In this document: piece after piece, positions 42,726 through 52,213 of the stretch
Position numbering within the stretch: position 1 is the stretch's first letter
Layout of the letters: each line of letters begins with the position of its first letter
Source of the DNA: JAYQKL01 sp049889535
GTDB lineage: Bacteria > Pseudomonadota > Alphaproteobacteria > RS24
Assembly: GCA_049889535.1 (NCBI GenBank)
Contig: JBMHDF010000018.1
Span: 310,001 to 374,000, forward strand
Length of the DNA stretch: 64,000 bases
Reading direction: 5' to 3'
Notes under the pieces: model-generated
Told to the model about the DNA's origin: nothing
What the model saw: the letters and a program-made list of their open reading frames with translations, nothing else
Database searches by the model: none
Made by a program: the position numbers and the translations under genes

Positions 42726-43970
42726 ATGACAAATACAGCAAAAAATATTGAAAATCTTGGCTTTCAGCCTGAAAAAATCAATGCCCTAAATCATTTTCTT
42801 GATGAAACTTATGTGCAAAGCGGCAAGCTTTCTGGCTGTGGCTATATGCTGGCGCGCGCAGGCGAAAGCTATCATTATTGCGCAGGAAATGGGGCGCTGG
42901 AGGAGAGTGACCCTTATAACCACACACTCACGGCGGATAGTATTTTTAGAATTTTTTCCATGACAAAGCCGATTACCAGTTTTGTTTTTATGCAATTTAT
43001 TGAGCAAGGATTGTTGCGCTTCGAAGATAAAGTGAAAGATTATATTCCAGCTTTTGCCAATCCGCAGGTCTGGGTTGAGGGCAACACAAGCGACTACACC
43101 ACCCGCCCTGCAGCGCGTGATATCACCTTACTTGATTTAATCACGCATCAATCGGGCATGACCTATAATTTTTTTGGCGAGCACCCACTTGATGCTATCT
43201 ATCGGCGCAAACAAATTCATGGCATGCGAAATAGCGAGACCGATTTAGCTGGCTTTTGCGACAAGCTAGCCGCCTTACCCATTTTATTCTCACCAGGTGA
43301 GGCTTGGCATTATTCTTTCAGTATTGATGTGATTGGGCGGGTGCTGGAAATTGCATCAGGCTTATCATTAGATGCGCTCATGCATAAAATGGTGTTCCAA
43401 CCTTTAAAAATGGACAGCACAGGGTTTAACCTGCCCGAAAATGCCATATCGCGATTGACCTATAATTATTATCAGGACCCTAAAAATAATAAAATCCGCG
43501 TCGTTGATGGTGTGCGAAACTCTCTTTATCTCACAAAAGCGCATTTTCTTGGCGGTGGGGGCGGGCTGTATTCCACCTTAAATGATTATCGTCGGTTTTG
43601 TGATATGTTGCTCAATAAGGGCAGTCTTAATGGAATCCAATTAGCCAAAGCTGAAACCGTTGAAAAAATGATGCAAAACCAGCTCTATCATGGCGATACG
43701 CTTGAGGGCTATGCGCAAGGGGCGTTTAGCGAAAACGGCTCAGAGGGGAATGGATTTGGCATTGGCGGCTCAGTGGTGATGGACGCAACCCGCACATTTA
43801 ACACCACAACCAATGATAGTTTTTCTTGGGGTGGTTTAGCCAATACCTATTTTTGGATTGACCGCCAAAACCAATTTTCATTTATTTTTATGACCCAAAT
43901 GATGCCTTATGGCTGCTATCCTATTCGCAAAGAATTATCAGATAAGATATATGAAGCATTGCTTCCCTAG
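42726..43970 (+). CDS. Serine hydrolase of the beta-lactamase class C/EstB fold
   Basis: A 414-residue hydrolase with the penicillin-binding-like fold. The SxxK nucleophile is in FRIFSMTKPITS, the second motif is a tyrosine in the region HYSFSIDVIGRVLEIASG (YSF), and the C-terminal part contains GGLANTYFWIDRQNQFSFIFMTQM. No signal peptide is seen. Members act as esterases, D-aminopeptidases or beta-lactamases, so this does not by itself indicate antibiotic resistance. It follows the oligopeptidase gene by 21 bases and probably shares its transcript. Confidence 0.85.
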   Translation: MTNTAKNIENLGFQPEKINALNHFLDETYVQSGKLSGCGYMLARAGESYHYCAGNGALEESDPYNHTLTADSIFRIFSMTKPITSFVFMQFIEQGLLRFEDKVKDYIPAFANPQVWVEGNTSDYTTRPAARDITLLDLITHQSGMTYNFFGEHPLDAIYRRKQIHGMRNSETDLAGFCDKLAALPILFSPGEAWHYSFSIDVIGRVLEIASGLSLDALMHKMVFQPLKMDSTGFNLPENAISRLTYNYYQDPKNNKIRVVDGVRNSLYLTKAHFLGGGGGLYSTLNDYRRFCDMLLNKGSLNGIQLAKAETVEKMMQNQLYHGDTLEGYAQGAFSENGSEGNGFGIGGSVVMDATRTFNTTTNDSFSWGGLANTYFWIDRQNQFSFIFMTQMMPYGCYPIRKELSDKIYEALLP

Positions 43971-44035
43971 CATTTTGACTTAGTTTATTCACAGTATTTA
44001 ATAATCGAAACACAGCATTTTTTAAGGAGTTCAAC

Positions 44036-45034
44036 ATGTCTTTACCCGAATGCCTCAAAGGCAATTTGCGTATGCCCGTTATTGGCTCACCCATGTTTAT
44101 CGTGTCTGGCCCCGAACTTGTCAGCGCGCAATGCAAAGCAGGCATTGTTGGCTCTTTTCCAGCCCTCAACGCGCGCCCACAAGAGGTTTTATCAGATTGG
44201 CTTAAGCAAATTAAAGATGATCTCGCCCAACATCGCGAAGAAAACCCAGAGGCAAAAATTGCACCATTTGCAGTTAATCAAATTTGTCATGCCACCAATC
44301 CACGCCTGATGGAGGATATGGAAACCTGTGTTGAGCATGAAGTGCCCATTATTATCACAAGCTTACGCCCACCTGAGGATATTGTGAAAGCAGCTCACAG
44401 TTATGGCGGGGTTGTATTTCATGATGTGATTAATGTTCACCATGCGCGCAAGGCTGCCGAACAGGGCGTTGACGGCTTAATATTGGTCGCCGCTGGTGCG
44501 GGTGGGCATGCGGGCACTCTAAGCCCCTTTGCGCTGGTGCGTGAAGTGCGCGAGTGGTTTGACGGCACCATTTTGCTTTCCGGAGCGATTGGTGATGGAT
44601 TTTGCATTGCCTCAGCTCAGGCCATGGGCGCGGATTTGGCCTATATTGGCTCACGCTTCATTGCCACAAAAGAAGCCAATGCCGTTGAGGATTATAAACA
44701 AATGATCGTCGATTGCGCGGCCAATGATATTGTCTATTCTTCATATTTCTCAGGCGTTAAAGGGAATTATCTCAAACCTTCCATTGCGCGCGCTGGCATG
44801 AACCCAGACCAGTTGCCCGACTCGGATAAAACCGCAATGGATTTTGCTGAAGCTGTAAAAAGCGAACCCAAAGGCGACAGCTCCGTGAAAGCCTGGAAAG
44901 ATATTTGGGGTTGTGGTCAAGGCATTGGCGGGGTCAATGCAGTCGACAGCGTCGCTGATGTTGTTGATGAGATGGAACGCGAATATCTTGAGGCCATTGA
45001 CGCATTGGGTCAAAAATCTGCAGCTCTCAAATAA
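44036..45034 (+). CDS. Nitronate monooxygenase (2-nitropropane dioxygenase family)
   Basis: An FMN-dependent TIM-barrel enzyme that oxidises toxic alkyl nitronates. Family features: GSPMFIVSGPELVSAQCKAGIVGSFPALN at the start, the catalytic His region HDVINVHHARKA, the flavin-phosphate loop AAGAGGHAGTLSPFALV, and GADLAYIGSRFIATKEA. AAGGAG lies seven bases before the ATG. The 332-residue length is standard. Related enoyl reductases such as FabK share the fold, but the AxGGHxG-type loop and overall length favour nitronate monooxygenase. It stands in a run of plus-strand genes. Confidence 0.9.
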   Translation: MSLPECLKGNLRMPVIGSPMFIVSGPELVSAQCKAGIVGSFPALNARPQEVLSDWLKQIKDDLAQHREENPEAKIAPFAVNQICHATNPRLMEDMETCVEHEVPIIITSLRPPEDIVKAAHSYGGVVFHDVINVHHARKAAEQGVDGLILVAAGAGGHAGTLSPFALVREVREWFDGTILLSGAIGDGFCIASAQAMGADLAYIGSRFIATKEANAVEDYKQMIVDCAANDIVYSSYFSGVKGNYLKPSIARAGMNPDQLPDSDKTAMDFAEAVKSEPKGDSSVKAWKDIWGCGQGIGGVNAVDSVADVVDEMEREYLEAIDALGQKSAALK

Positions 45035-45083
45035 CACACTCTTGATTAAGACCTACGGCTGATTAGCCCTGCAGGCGCGCTTC

Positions 45084-45092
45084 TGCTACAAT
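45084..45092 (+). promoter_or_regulatory. Extended -10 promoter of the beta-barrel gene
   Basis: TGCTACAAT is an extended -10 element (TG-N-TACAAT) without a good -35 box. It predicts a transcript start near 45099, beyond the upstream in-frame TTG, which supports the later ATG start of the next gene. Confidence 0.5.
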
Positions 45093-45119
45093 GAATTGAT
45101 TCGTTGTGGAGTTATGCGT

Positions 45120-45812
45120 ATGCGTCACCAATTGATTAAAACCGCAATTTTTAGCGTTTTGCTGATATCAGCTTTTCCCGTCCTTACTTGGCCCGTGGCC
45201 GCGCAGTCAGATAGTGGCTGGTATCCACTTTACATTTCTTACGGGTATGGCGAAAGCGATTATAAAGACGCCACTCCTGTCAGTCAGAATTATAAAATAG
45301 ACGAAGAGCACGAAGTTCAAGAATTTGTTATTGGTATCCCGCTATCAGAGTCTTTTGGTCTTGAGGCTGGCTATGTCCAGCTTGGCGAGAATGAGCTGAG
45401 CAATATCTCGGCTAATAATATTGCCCTCACACTCGGGGAAAGACAGCTCGGGCTTTCACCAAATTCGGTCTATCGCGAGGATATTACAGGCATTACAGGT
45501 GGCCTGCGCTATACCTATCCAGTCAATGAGAAAATTGATTTATATGCCCGTGCAGGTGTTATTCACTGGGAGACAGAAACCAGTGTGAGCGGTAATGTTA
45601 CCCTTGCTGGCACGCCCATTGTTAATGGTTTACAAGATGATGGCACGGGCGGCTATTACGGCATTGGCGCGCGCTTTAATTTTTCTGAAACGGTCGGGTT
45701 AGGTCTAGAATATATTCGCTATGATGAAGTGGCAGACCGCGAAATTGACGCAATCTATACCCGTCTTGATATAAAATTCGATACGCCTGCTCCCGTCCCA
45801 TCTGTGCGCTAG
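45120..45812 (+). CDS. Outer-membrane beta-barrel protein (OmpA/OmpW-like fold)
   Basis: A 230-residue exported protein: signal peptide with cleavage near PVAAQS, then alternating beta strands (GWYPLYISYGYGESDYKD, FVIGIPLSESFGLEAGYVQLGE, ITGGLRYTYPVNEKIDLYARAGVIHWE, GYYGIGARFNFSETVGLGLEYIRYDE, TRLDIKF), consistent with an eight-stranded barrel. The C-terminus is not the usual aromatic residue, having ten more residues after IKF. I start at the ATG at 45120, nine bases after GGAG; 45114 is an alternative. Function is unknown beyond a likely outer-membrane location. Confidence 0.8.
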   Translation: MRHQLIKTAIFSVLLISAFPVLTWPVAAQSDSGWYPLYISYGYGESDYKDATPVSQNYKIDEEHEVQEFVIGIPLSESFGLEAGYVQLGENELSNISANNIALTLGERQLGLSPNSVYREDITGITGGLRYTYPVNEKIDLYARAGVIHWETETSVSGNVTLAGTPIVNGLQDDGTGGYYGIGARFNFSETVGLGLEYIRYDEVADREIDAIYTRLDIKFDTPAPVPSVR

Positions 45813-45880
45813 ACATAAAGACTTGACGTTTTTCAATCTGCGCTACCTCTTAAAGCAGTGACGCTAAAGCGGAGGTCAGC

Positions 45881-47419
45881 ATGGCTGCCTTAAGGCTGGT
45901 TTTGGGCGACCAATTAAACCAAGAAATTTCTTCACTGGCCGATGCAATACCCGGCAAAGACACTATCTTAATGTGCGAATTGCACAGCGAAACGCATTAT
46001 GTGCGCCATCATAAAAGGAAAATTGCCTTTATTTTTTCAGCCATGCGGCATTTTGCAGAAGAATTGCGCCAAGCAGGCCATAAGGTAATTTATGTCCAAT
46101 ATGACAATCCAGAAAATAGCGGCACTTTTAGCGGCGAAGTCGCGCGGCATTTAAAGCTGTTACAATGCGACCATCTTATTGTCACAGAAGCTGGAGAATA
46201 TCGGCTACAACAAGAAATAGCTGGCTGGGCTGAAACGTTTCATTGCACAATTGATATTCGGGAAGATGACAGGTTTTTAGCCTCGCATGAGATGTTTCAA
46301 AACTGGGCGCAAGGGCGCAAAACTCTGCAAATGGAGTTTTTTTATCGCACCATGCGCCAGCACCATAATATTTTACTCTCTGACGGCAAGCCGGTTGGGG
46401 GCAAATGGAATTATGATGCGCAAAACCGCAAGCCCCCCGCAAAGGGTTTGCAAATCCCGCCGCCTTTCAAAGCGCCGATTGATGATATAACGCGAGACGT
46501 CATGGCGCTGGTGGCCACAGAATTTGCCGACCATTTTGGCGATTTAGAGCCTTTTCATTTTGCCGTGACGCGCCAACAAGCATTAGCTGCACTCGATGAT
46601 TTTTTTGAAAACCGACTGGCTGATTTCGGCACTTATCAAGATGCGATGATTGAAGGTGAGCCTTTTATGTTTCACGCACATATTGGGCTGTATCTCAATA
46701 TTGGGCTGTTGCTGCCAATGGAAATCATTAAACGCGCTGAGTTTGCTTTTTATGATAGCCATGCGCCGCTCAATGCGGTTGAGGGGTTTATTCGACAAAT
46801 ACTGGGCTGGCGCGAATATGTGCGCGGTTTATATTGGCTTAAAATGCCAGACTATGCAGAACTCAATGCGCTCAATGCCCATCGCAAGTTACCCGCTTTT
46901 TTCTGGACGGCAGAGACGCGTATGAATTGCCTGTCGCAATGCATTCAAGAGACCAAAGAAAATGCTTACGCCCATCATATTCAACGCCTCATGGTATTGG
47001 GCAATTTTGCGCTCATTGCTGGCCTGTCGCCAACTGATGTGAATGAATGGTATTTGCTGGTTTATGCTGATGCGTATGAGTGGGTTGAGCTGCCAAATGT
47101 ATCGGGCATGGTGCTGTTTGCCGATGGCGGGCTTTTAGCGAGCAAACCTTACGCGGCGAGCGGGGCTTATATTAACCGTATGTCCAATTATTGTAAAAAT
47201 TGCAGCTATAAAGTGACTGAAAAAAATGGCGCGCAAGCCTGTCCGTTTAATTATCTATATTGGGATTTTCTTGCCCGCAACCGAAGCGAACTAGGAAACA
47301 ATCACAGATTGGGTATGGTCTATCGCAGCTATGATAAAATGGCTGATGACAAAAAGCAGACCATTGCCAATGATGCCGCGCAATTTTTAGAAAAACTAGA
47401 TAGGGAAGAAGCCGTTTAG
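45881..47419 (+). CDS. Iron-sulfur bacterial cryptochrome/photolyase (FeS-BCP, (6-4) photolyase type)
   Basis: A 512-residue flavoprotein of the PhrB group, which repairs (6-4) photoproducts with light and carries FAD, a lumazine-type antenna and a [4Fe-4S] cluster. The N-terminal antenna domain begins LRLVLGDQLNQEISSL. Four cluster cysteines are C350, C438, C441 and C454 (YCKNC and QACPF), the same numbers I recall for Agrobacterium PhrB. Core motifs include GWREYVRGLYWLKMP and FADGGLLASKPYAASGAYINRMSNY. AGCGGAGG precedes the ATG. A light signalling role is possible, but repair is more likely. It ends one base before the convergent tRNA-Gln gene. Confidence 0.93.
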   Translation: MAALRLVLGDQLNQEISSLADAIPGKDTILMCELHSETHYVRHHKRKIAFIFSAMRHFAEELRQAGHKVIYVQYDNPENSGTFSGEVARHLKLLQCDHLIVTEAGEYRLQQEIAGWAETFHCTIDIREDDRFLASHEMFQNWAQGRKTLQMEFFYRTMRQHHNILLSDGKPVGGKWNYDAQNRKPPAKGLQIPPPFKAPIDDITRDVMALVATEFADHFGDLEPFHFAVTRQQALAALDDFFENRLADFGTYQDAMIEGEPFMFHAHIGLYLNIGLLLPMEIIKRAEFAFYDSHAPLNAVEGFIRQILGWREYVRGLYWLKMPDYAELNALNAHRKLPAFFWTAETRMNCLSQCIQETKENAYAHHIQRLMVLGNFALIAGLSPTDVNEWYLLVYADAYEWVELPNVSGMVLFADGGLLASKPYAASGAYINRMSNYCKNCSYKVTEKNGAQACPFNYLYWDFLARNRSELGNNHRLGMVYRSYDKMADDKKQTIANDAAQFLEKLDREEAV

Positions 47420-47420
47420 A

Positions 47421-47495
<75 letters not shown>

Positions 47496-47505
47496 ACTGA
47501 GCAGA

Positions 47506-47534
47506 TATATAAAGCGTCCTGCCCTTTAGGTCTA
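47506..47534 (-). promoter_or_regulatory. Probable promoter of tRNA-Gln
   Basis: On the minus strand TAGACC (47534-47529) and TATATA (47511-47506) are 17 bases apart, with the tRNA 5' end ten bases beyond the -10 box. Box matches are moderate, spacing ideal. Confidence 0.5.
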
Positions 47535-47565
47535 GTGTTTTTCAAAATGTTTTTCAGGGTTTTTT

Positions 47566-48657
47566 TTATTTGGCTTTAGGAAGCGGCAAAATCCCAATAT
47601 GCGGCGAAGTTAAACTCGAAATATAAAGCTTATTTTGCATCTCCTCGATATTTGTTACCATCTGTATCGCCGCATTTTTTGCATCTAAACTCATTTTCAC
47701 CTGACCATCAGAGTCGATTAAAATCGCAAATGAATGCGTCATTGATGGTGATAACCACCCCAATTGATCAATACGATAAAGAATTTTGCGGATAAAGGGC
47801 CGGTCTGACTGCGCATCAAGCGTGGCATCGCGCGCGGTTGGAATCGCGACCCAATAATGTCCATTTGGTGCAGAGGTTATATTATCTGGATAGCCTGGCA
47901 AATTATCGACAAAAACTTCACTCTGTCCGGCCTTTGCACCCGTTAACCAATATCGCCAAATGCGATAACGATAGGTTTCATTGACCAATAGATAATCTTC
48001 ATCTGGTGACAACACCACACCATTGGCAAAAGCGAGCCCGTCCATTTCCAATTTCGTTTGTTGCGTGCGCGGGTCATAACTAAAAATTCGCCCCGTGCTT
48101 TGCGACTCAATAATATCGGCAAAGCCGGCATGAATATCAAATCTTTGAGACGCATCAGAAAACCATATGCGCCCGTCGGAGCCAATATCCAACGCATCCA
48201 CAAAAATCAATTTCTGCCCCTCAAATTCATCAACCAAAACACGTATCGCGCCATCAGCTGATAAAGAGATTAGCCCCTTTATCGCATCACAAATTATCAA
48301 ATCGCCATTAGCATCAAACATGAGGGCCAGTGGCCGCCCGCCCGTATTGGCCAGCGTTTCAATATCACCGGTTTCTTCATCAAAGGCGATAATGCGCCCA
48401 TCAATTAAGCCCGTATAAAGACGGCCATCAGCGCCCCGTGCTATGCCTTCTGGTCCATTGCCATCAAGCGGCATAAGCCGCGCCTGTGCGAGGGCATTAT
48501 TATGTTCAAAAGGCGGAAGCCCTGCAGTTTGAGGACCGGTTTCATATATTTCAGGGTCAATTGGCACTGGCCAGAAAAGCAGCGCTAAGACAAAAAACGA
48601 CACAATCACAGCAAGATATTTGAGGCTGTGTTTGAGTTTTTTAAAAATTCCGCCCAT
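47566..48657 (-). CDS. SMP-30/strictosidine-synthase-like beta-propeller protein, membrane-anchored
   Basis: A 363-residue protein with an N-terminal membrane anchor (about residues 12-30, LKYLAVIVSFFVLALLFWPV) and a six-bladed propeller facing the periplasm. Typical segments are GPEGIARGADGRLYTG, GRPLALMFDANGDLIICDA, LIFVDALDIGSDGRIWFSDAS and FANGVVLSPDEDYLLVNETYRYRIWRYWL. The last matches strictosidine-synthase-like lactonases. Relatives hydrolyse lactones or bind hydrophobic ligands with calcium. The substrate is unknown. It is divergent from an MBL-fold hydrolase gene. Confidence 0.85.
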   Translation of the reverse strand: MGGIFKKLKHSLKYLAVIVSFFVLALLFWPVPIDPEIYETGPQTAGLPPFEHNNALAQARLMPLDGNGPEGIARGADGRLYTGLIDGRIIAFDEETGDIETLANTGGRPLALMFDANGDLIICDAIKGLISLSADGAIRVLVDEFEGQKLIFVDALDIGSDGRIWFSDASQRFDIHAGFADIIESQSTGRIFSYDPRTQQTKLEMDGLAFANGVVLSPDEDYLLVNETYRYRIWRYWLTGAKAGQSEVFVDNLPGYPDNITSAPNGHYWVAIPTARDATLDAQSDRPFIRKILYRIDQLGWLSPSMTHSFAILIDSDGQVKMSLDAKNAAIQMVTNIEEMQNKLYISSLTSPHIGILPLPKAK

Positions 48658-48822
48658 GATTAAAACCCCGCTCTCTTCACTTAACCCTGAAACACTGATT
48701 ATATTTTTTGTATTATGTGATACTTATAAATGAGTACAAACTAAGACTATGCGATAAAAGAACTTGGAATCAAGCATTCTGATACCAATAATGGGTCTGT
48801 ATTGGACCAATGAGGAAACATC

Positions 48823-49749
48823 ATGATTGAATTTGTCCATGACTTAGAACCCGTTTACGGCAAATGCCAAAAGCTTTCGCCATTAGTGCGGCGCGTCACT
48901 TGCCCCAATGCTAGTCCTTTCACCTATACGGGTACAGGCAGTTTCATTATTGGCAATGGCAGTGTTGCCATTCTCGATCCTGGCCCGTTGGATATGGCGC
49001 ATTTAGACGCGATATGCGCGGCGCTTGAGCCCGGCGAAACGGTGAGCCATATTTTAGTGACCCACACGCATTCTGACCATTCGCCATTGGCTGCCCCGTT
49101 AAAAGAAAAAACCCATGCACTGATTTGCGGCGGTGGCGACCATAGCAATGGCACAGGTGTTTATGCGCCCGACACACCGGAATTGCTGGAGGGTGTGACG
49201 CTGGAAGAAGCCTGCGATAAAAATTACCATCCCGATATTCTGCTCAAAGATGGTGATATCTTAACCGGACCAGATTGGACAATAGAAGCCGTTTTCACCC
49301 CTGGTCATATTCATAATCATTTTTGTTTTGCGCTCAAAGAAGAACAAACACTGTTTACAGGCGACCATATTATGGGCTGGTCCACATCTATCATCGCCCC
49401 GCCAGATGGCAATATGGTTGATTATATGCACTCGCTTCAACGGCTTTTAGAACGCGACGAAACCTGCCTGCGCCCCACACATGGCCCCGCCATTAGTGAT
49501 GCAAAGCCCTTTATCAAGGCCTATATTGACCATCGCAAGCAGCGCGAAACTCAAATCATTGAACAGTTAAAAGCAGGCGAGGACCAAATCAAACCAATGG
49601 TCGCGAAAATTTATGCCGATATTGATGTGCGTTTACACCCCGCAGCGGCCATGTCTATGCTCGCACATTTGCAGGCATTGGTTGCCAATGGCACAGTCCT
49701 GTCCGATGGTGGTATTGGGCTAAACAATCATTATCGCCTTGCCGATTAA
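48823..49749 (+). CDS. MBL-fold metallo-hydrolase (LACTB2-like)
   Basis: A 308-residue metallo-beta-lactamase-fold hydrolase. The dizinc motif is THTHSDHSP, with later ligands in TPGHIHNHFCFAL and the GDHIMG segment. A C-terminal winged-helix-like part (residues about 225-300) follows as in LACTB2 and related RNase or thioesterase-like enzymes. GAGG precedes the ATG. Upstream, CCAATA at 48785-48790 is mirrored by TATTGG at 48800-48805 and again by CCAAT at 48807-48811, possibly an operator. The substrate is unknown. Confidence 0.87.
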   Translation: MIEFVHDLEPVYGKCQKLSPLVRRVTCPNASPFTYTGTGSFIIGNGSVAILDPGPLDMAHLDAICAALEPGETVSHILVTHTHSDHSPLAAPLKEKTHALICGGGDHSNGTGVYAPDTPELLEGVTLEEACDKNYHPDILLKDGDILTGPDWTIEAVFTPGHIHNHFCFALKEEQTLFTGDHIMGWSTSIIAPPDGNMVDYMHSLQRLLERDETCLRPTHGPAISDAKPFIKAYIDHRKQRETQIIEQLKAGEDQIKPMVAKIYADIDVRLHPAAAMSMLAHLQALVANGTVLSDGGIGLNNHYRLAD

Positions 49750-49774
49750 TCCAGCCTTCGTGATTAGTGAGCGG

Positions 49775-50509
49775 CTATTGAGCTAGCGCAAGTTCCAAAT
49801 CACTCAAAAAACCCTGAATGCGTTTAGCATTGGCACCCAAATCACCCAGCCCCACACGAGAGACCGACCGCATATCAACCCGATATCCCTCATCATCGGC
49901 TTGAATACGAATAATGACATCATCTTTGAAACCAAATGCAGGCGTCAACACAGTCGCTTCAATTTCTCCTAAATCAATGTTTTCAGAAACTAAATGCCAG
50001 CCCTTTTCTTTAACAAGCGTTAGGGTTTTAGCGAATAATAGAGGCTTTGGTAAATCCGCTCGTAATGGCGCCATATCAGGATAAGCCTGTTTTTGAATGG
50101 CTATTGTTTCAGGCTTGATGGCGAGCGAATTTGCATTATCCGGACGTTGGCTGATGACTGTTTTAAAAATGGGCGGATTTTCCAAATCCGTCGTAATATC
50201 ATGAATGACAGGCTTACCTGCGCCCGCAATGATGGACGAAACAGGAATAGCCATAACAACAAGGCACAAAACCAGCGTCCGACGGGCTTTTCTTTTAAAC
50301 TGCTTATCCCCTTGCAGCAGCAAAACGAAAAGTGTCAAAAATAATGACACCAGCGCTAACAATACCGAGATTGCAACCCCTAATAAGGGAAGCTCATAGC
50401 TCATTACCCCAAGCCGGAAGAGCGCAGTCCCCCCAATTAAAATCAACAAGGCTAAAACACTTAGCCGGCGACTCCATTTCGTTAATGTTTCCTGCTTATT
50501 TCGAGACAT
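49775..50509 (-). CDS. DUF1499-family membrane protein
   Basis: A 244-residue protein: three hydrophobic segments at about residues 16-32, 41-68 and 77-96, then a C-terminal DUF1499 domain (KPLLFAKTLTLVKEKGWHLVSENIDLGEIEATVLTPAFGFKDDVIIRIQADDEGYRVDMRSVSRVGLGDLGANAKRIQGFL split over residues about 155-240). The family has no established role. It is likely an inner-membrane protein with the domain in the cytoplasm or periplasm. It lies 34 bases downstream of an acyl-CoA ligase gene on the same strand. Confidence 0.85.
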   Translation of the reverse strand: MSRNKQETLTKWSRRLSVLALLILIGGTALFRLGVMSYELPLLGVAISVLLALVSLFLTLFVLLLQGDKQFKRKARRTLVLCLVVMAIPVSSIIAGAGKPVIHDITTDLENPPIFKTVISQRPDNANSLAIKPETIAIQKQAYPDMAPLRADLPKPLLFAKTLTLVKEKGWHLVSENIDLGEIEATVLTPAFGFKDDVIIRIQADDEGYRVDMRSVSRVGLGDLGANAKRIQGFLSDLELALAQ

Positions 50510-50543
50510 GACGCCCCTCCTTTAACTCGCGCGCCAGACGCAC

Positions 50544-52175
50544 TTAACCATTATCTGGCAATTTATAATCCCCAAATTGTTCGCGTAGGGTGAGTTTTTG
50601 AATTTTACCCGTTGCGGTATGCGGAATTTCTTCAACGAAAACAACATCATCTGGCATCCACCATTTGGCTATTTTGCCCTCTAAATAGGCCAGCACAGAG
50701 TCACGCGTCAGCCCGGAATCTGCTTTTGGCACCACAATCAATAAAGGCCGTTCGTCCCATTTTGGATGCGCGACACCAATAACAGCAGCTTCAACAATAT
50801 CCTCATGCCCCACGGCCAGATTTTCAATTTCAATTGATGAAATCCATTCCCCGCCAGATTTAATCACATCTTTTGAGCGGTCGGTGATTTGGATATAACC
50901 AAGTGGGTCAATTGTAGCAACATCCCCTGTATCAAAATAACCATCTTCATCTAAAATATCCCCGCCATCACCTTTGAGATATTCAGCAACAATAAACGGG
51001 CCTTTAATTTTCAAATTCCCAAATGCCACCCCATCACGCGGCAGTTCATTACCATCATCATCGGTTATTTTGAGCGATACTAAATATGGCGGGCGCCCTT
51101 GTTTTTGTTTCAGGTCAACTGTCTGCTCAAAAGAAAAATCTTCCATACCATATTTTGGCGCCCCAATCGTGCCAAGTGGTGAGGTTTCGGTCATGCCCCA
51201 AGCATGGTTGACGCTCACATCAAAATCACGCTCAAATTTTTCAATCATGGTGCGAGGCGCCGCTGACCCGCCAATGGTCACGCGTTTCAAATGCGGCAAT
51301 TTAAGGTTATTATCTTCAACATATTGCAACAACATCATCCAAATTGTTGGCACAGCAGCGGTTTCAGTTACTTTTTCTTGCTCAAGTAATTCATAAATAC
51401 TCGCCCCATCCATTGCCATACCCGGATTAACAATTTTTGCTCCCACTGCAGGCGCCGCCAATGCAATCCCCCAAGCATTGGCATGGAACATTGGCACGAC
51501 AGGCAAAATCACCGTCTTGGCTGAAAAACCAAGCACATCAGCGCCATTCACCACCAGCGTATGCAACACATTTGAGCGATGCGTATAAACCACACCTTTC
51601 GGATTCCCCGTTGTGCCAGAAGTATAACAAATGCCGCAAGGGTCATTCTCATCAACCTCAGCCCATTGATAATCCCCGTCATTTTCATCAATCAGAGTTT
51701 CATAACAATGTGCATTTTTTAAGCTCGTTTCAGGCATTGAGGCCTCATCTGTCATGATGATATAGCCTTTCACCTTAGGTAATTTATCCTGTAAACCCTC
51801 AAGGATTGGCACAAAGGTTGTATCTAGAAAAATAAACTTATCTTCGGCATGGTTGATGATGTAATCCAATTGTTCAGCAAACAGGCGCGGGTTCAATGTA
51901 TGATAAACCCCACCCATACCCGTAATAGCATACCAGGCCTCTAAATGGCGGTGTGAGTTCCAAGCCATTGTCGCAATCACATCGCTTTTTTGAAGACCTA
52001 ACCCGAGCAGAGCCTGTGACATTTTACGCGCCCGTAAATGCGCATCAGCATAGGTTTCGCGATGAATAGACCCATCAACTAATCGTGTCACAATTTCCTG
52101 ATCGCCATGATTTAAACATGCATGATCCAAAATCCCATTCATAAGCAATGGCAATTCTTGCATTCGTCCAAACAT
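50544..52175 (-). CDS. Medium/long-chain fatty-acid--CoA ligase (AlkK-like)
   Basis: A second ANL ligase, 543 residues. ATP motif CYTSGTTGNPKGVVYTHRS, HAWGMTETSPLGT, the YFDTGDVATIDPLGYIQITDRSKD hinge and the C-terminal TATGKIQKLTLREQF lysine region are intact. The start MFGRMQELPLLMNGILDHA and the overall pattern resemble AlkK-type medium-chain or cinnamate-like ligases more than the ligase at 10.6 kb, so the two probably activate different acids. It is transcribed with the downstream DUF1499 gene. The substrate is not readable from sequence. Confidence 0.9.
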   Translation of the reverse strand: MFGRMQELPLLMNGILDHACLNHGDQEIVTRLVDGSIHRETYADAHLRARKMSQALLGLGLQKSDVIATMAWNSHRHLEAWYAITGMGGVYHTLNPRLFAEQLDYIINHAEDKFIFLDTTFVPILEGLQDKLPKVKGYIIMTDEASMPETSLKNAHCYETLIDENDGDYQWAEVDENDPCGICYTSGTTGNPKGVVYTHRSNVLHTLVVNGADVLGFSAKTVILPVVPMFHANAWGIALAAPAVGAKIVNPGMAMDGASIYELLEQEKVTETAAVPTIWMMLLQYVEDNNLKLPHLKRVTIGGSAAPRTMIEKFERDFDVSVNHAWGMTETSPLGTIGAPKYGMEDFSFEQTVDLKQKQGRPPYLVSLKITDDDGNELPRDGVAFGNLKIKGPFIVAEYLKGDGGDILDEDGYFDTGDVATIDPLGYIQITDRSKDVIKSGGEWISSIEIENLAVGHEDIVEAAVIGVAHPKWDERPLLIVVPKADSGLTRDSVLAYLEGKIAKWWMPDDVVFVEEIPHTATGKIQKLTLREQFGDYKLPDNG

Positions 52176-52213
52176 AAAACCCTCCCCTATAATTATGTTA
52201 TCAGCGTCAAAAT

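Noticed and set aside
42726..43970. Beta-lactamase resistance gene
   Set aside because: The fold is shared by esterases and peptidases; no signal peptide and no resistance context.
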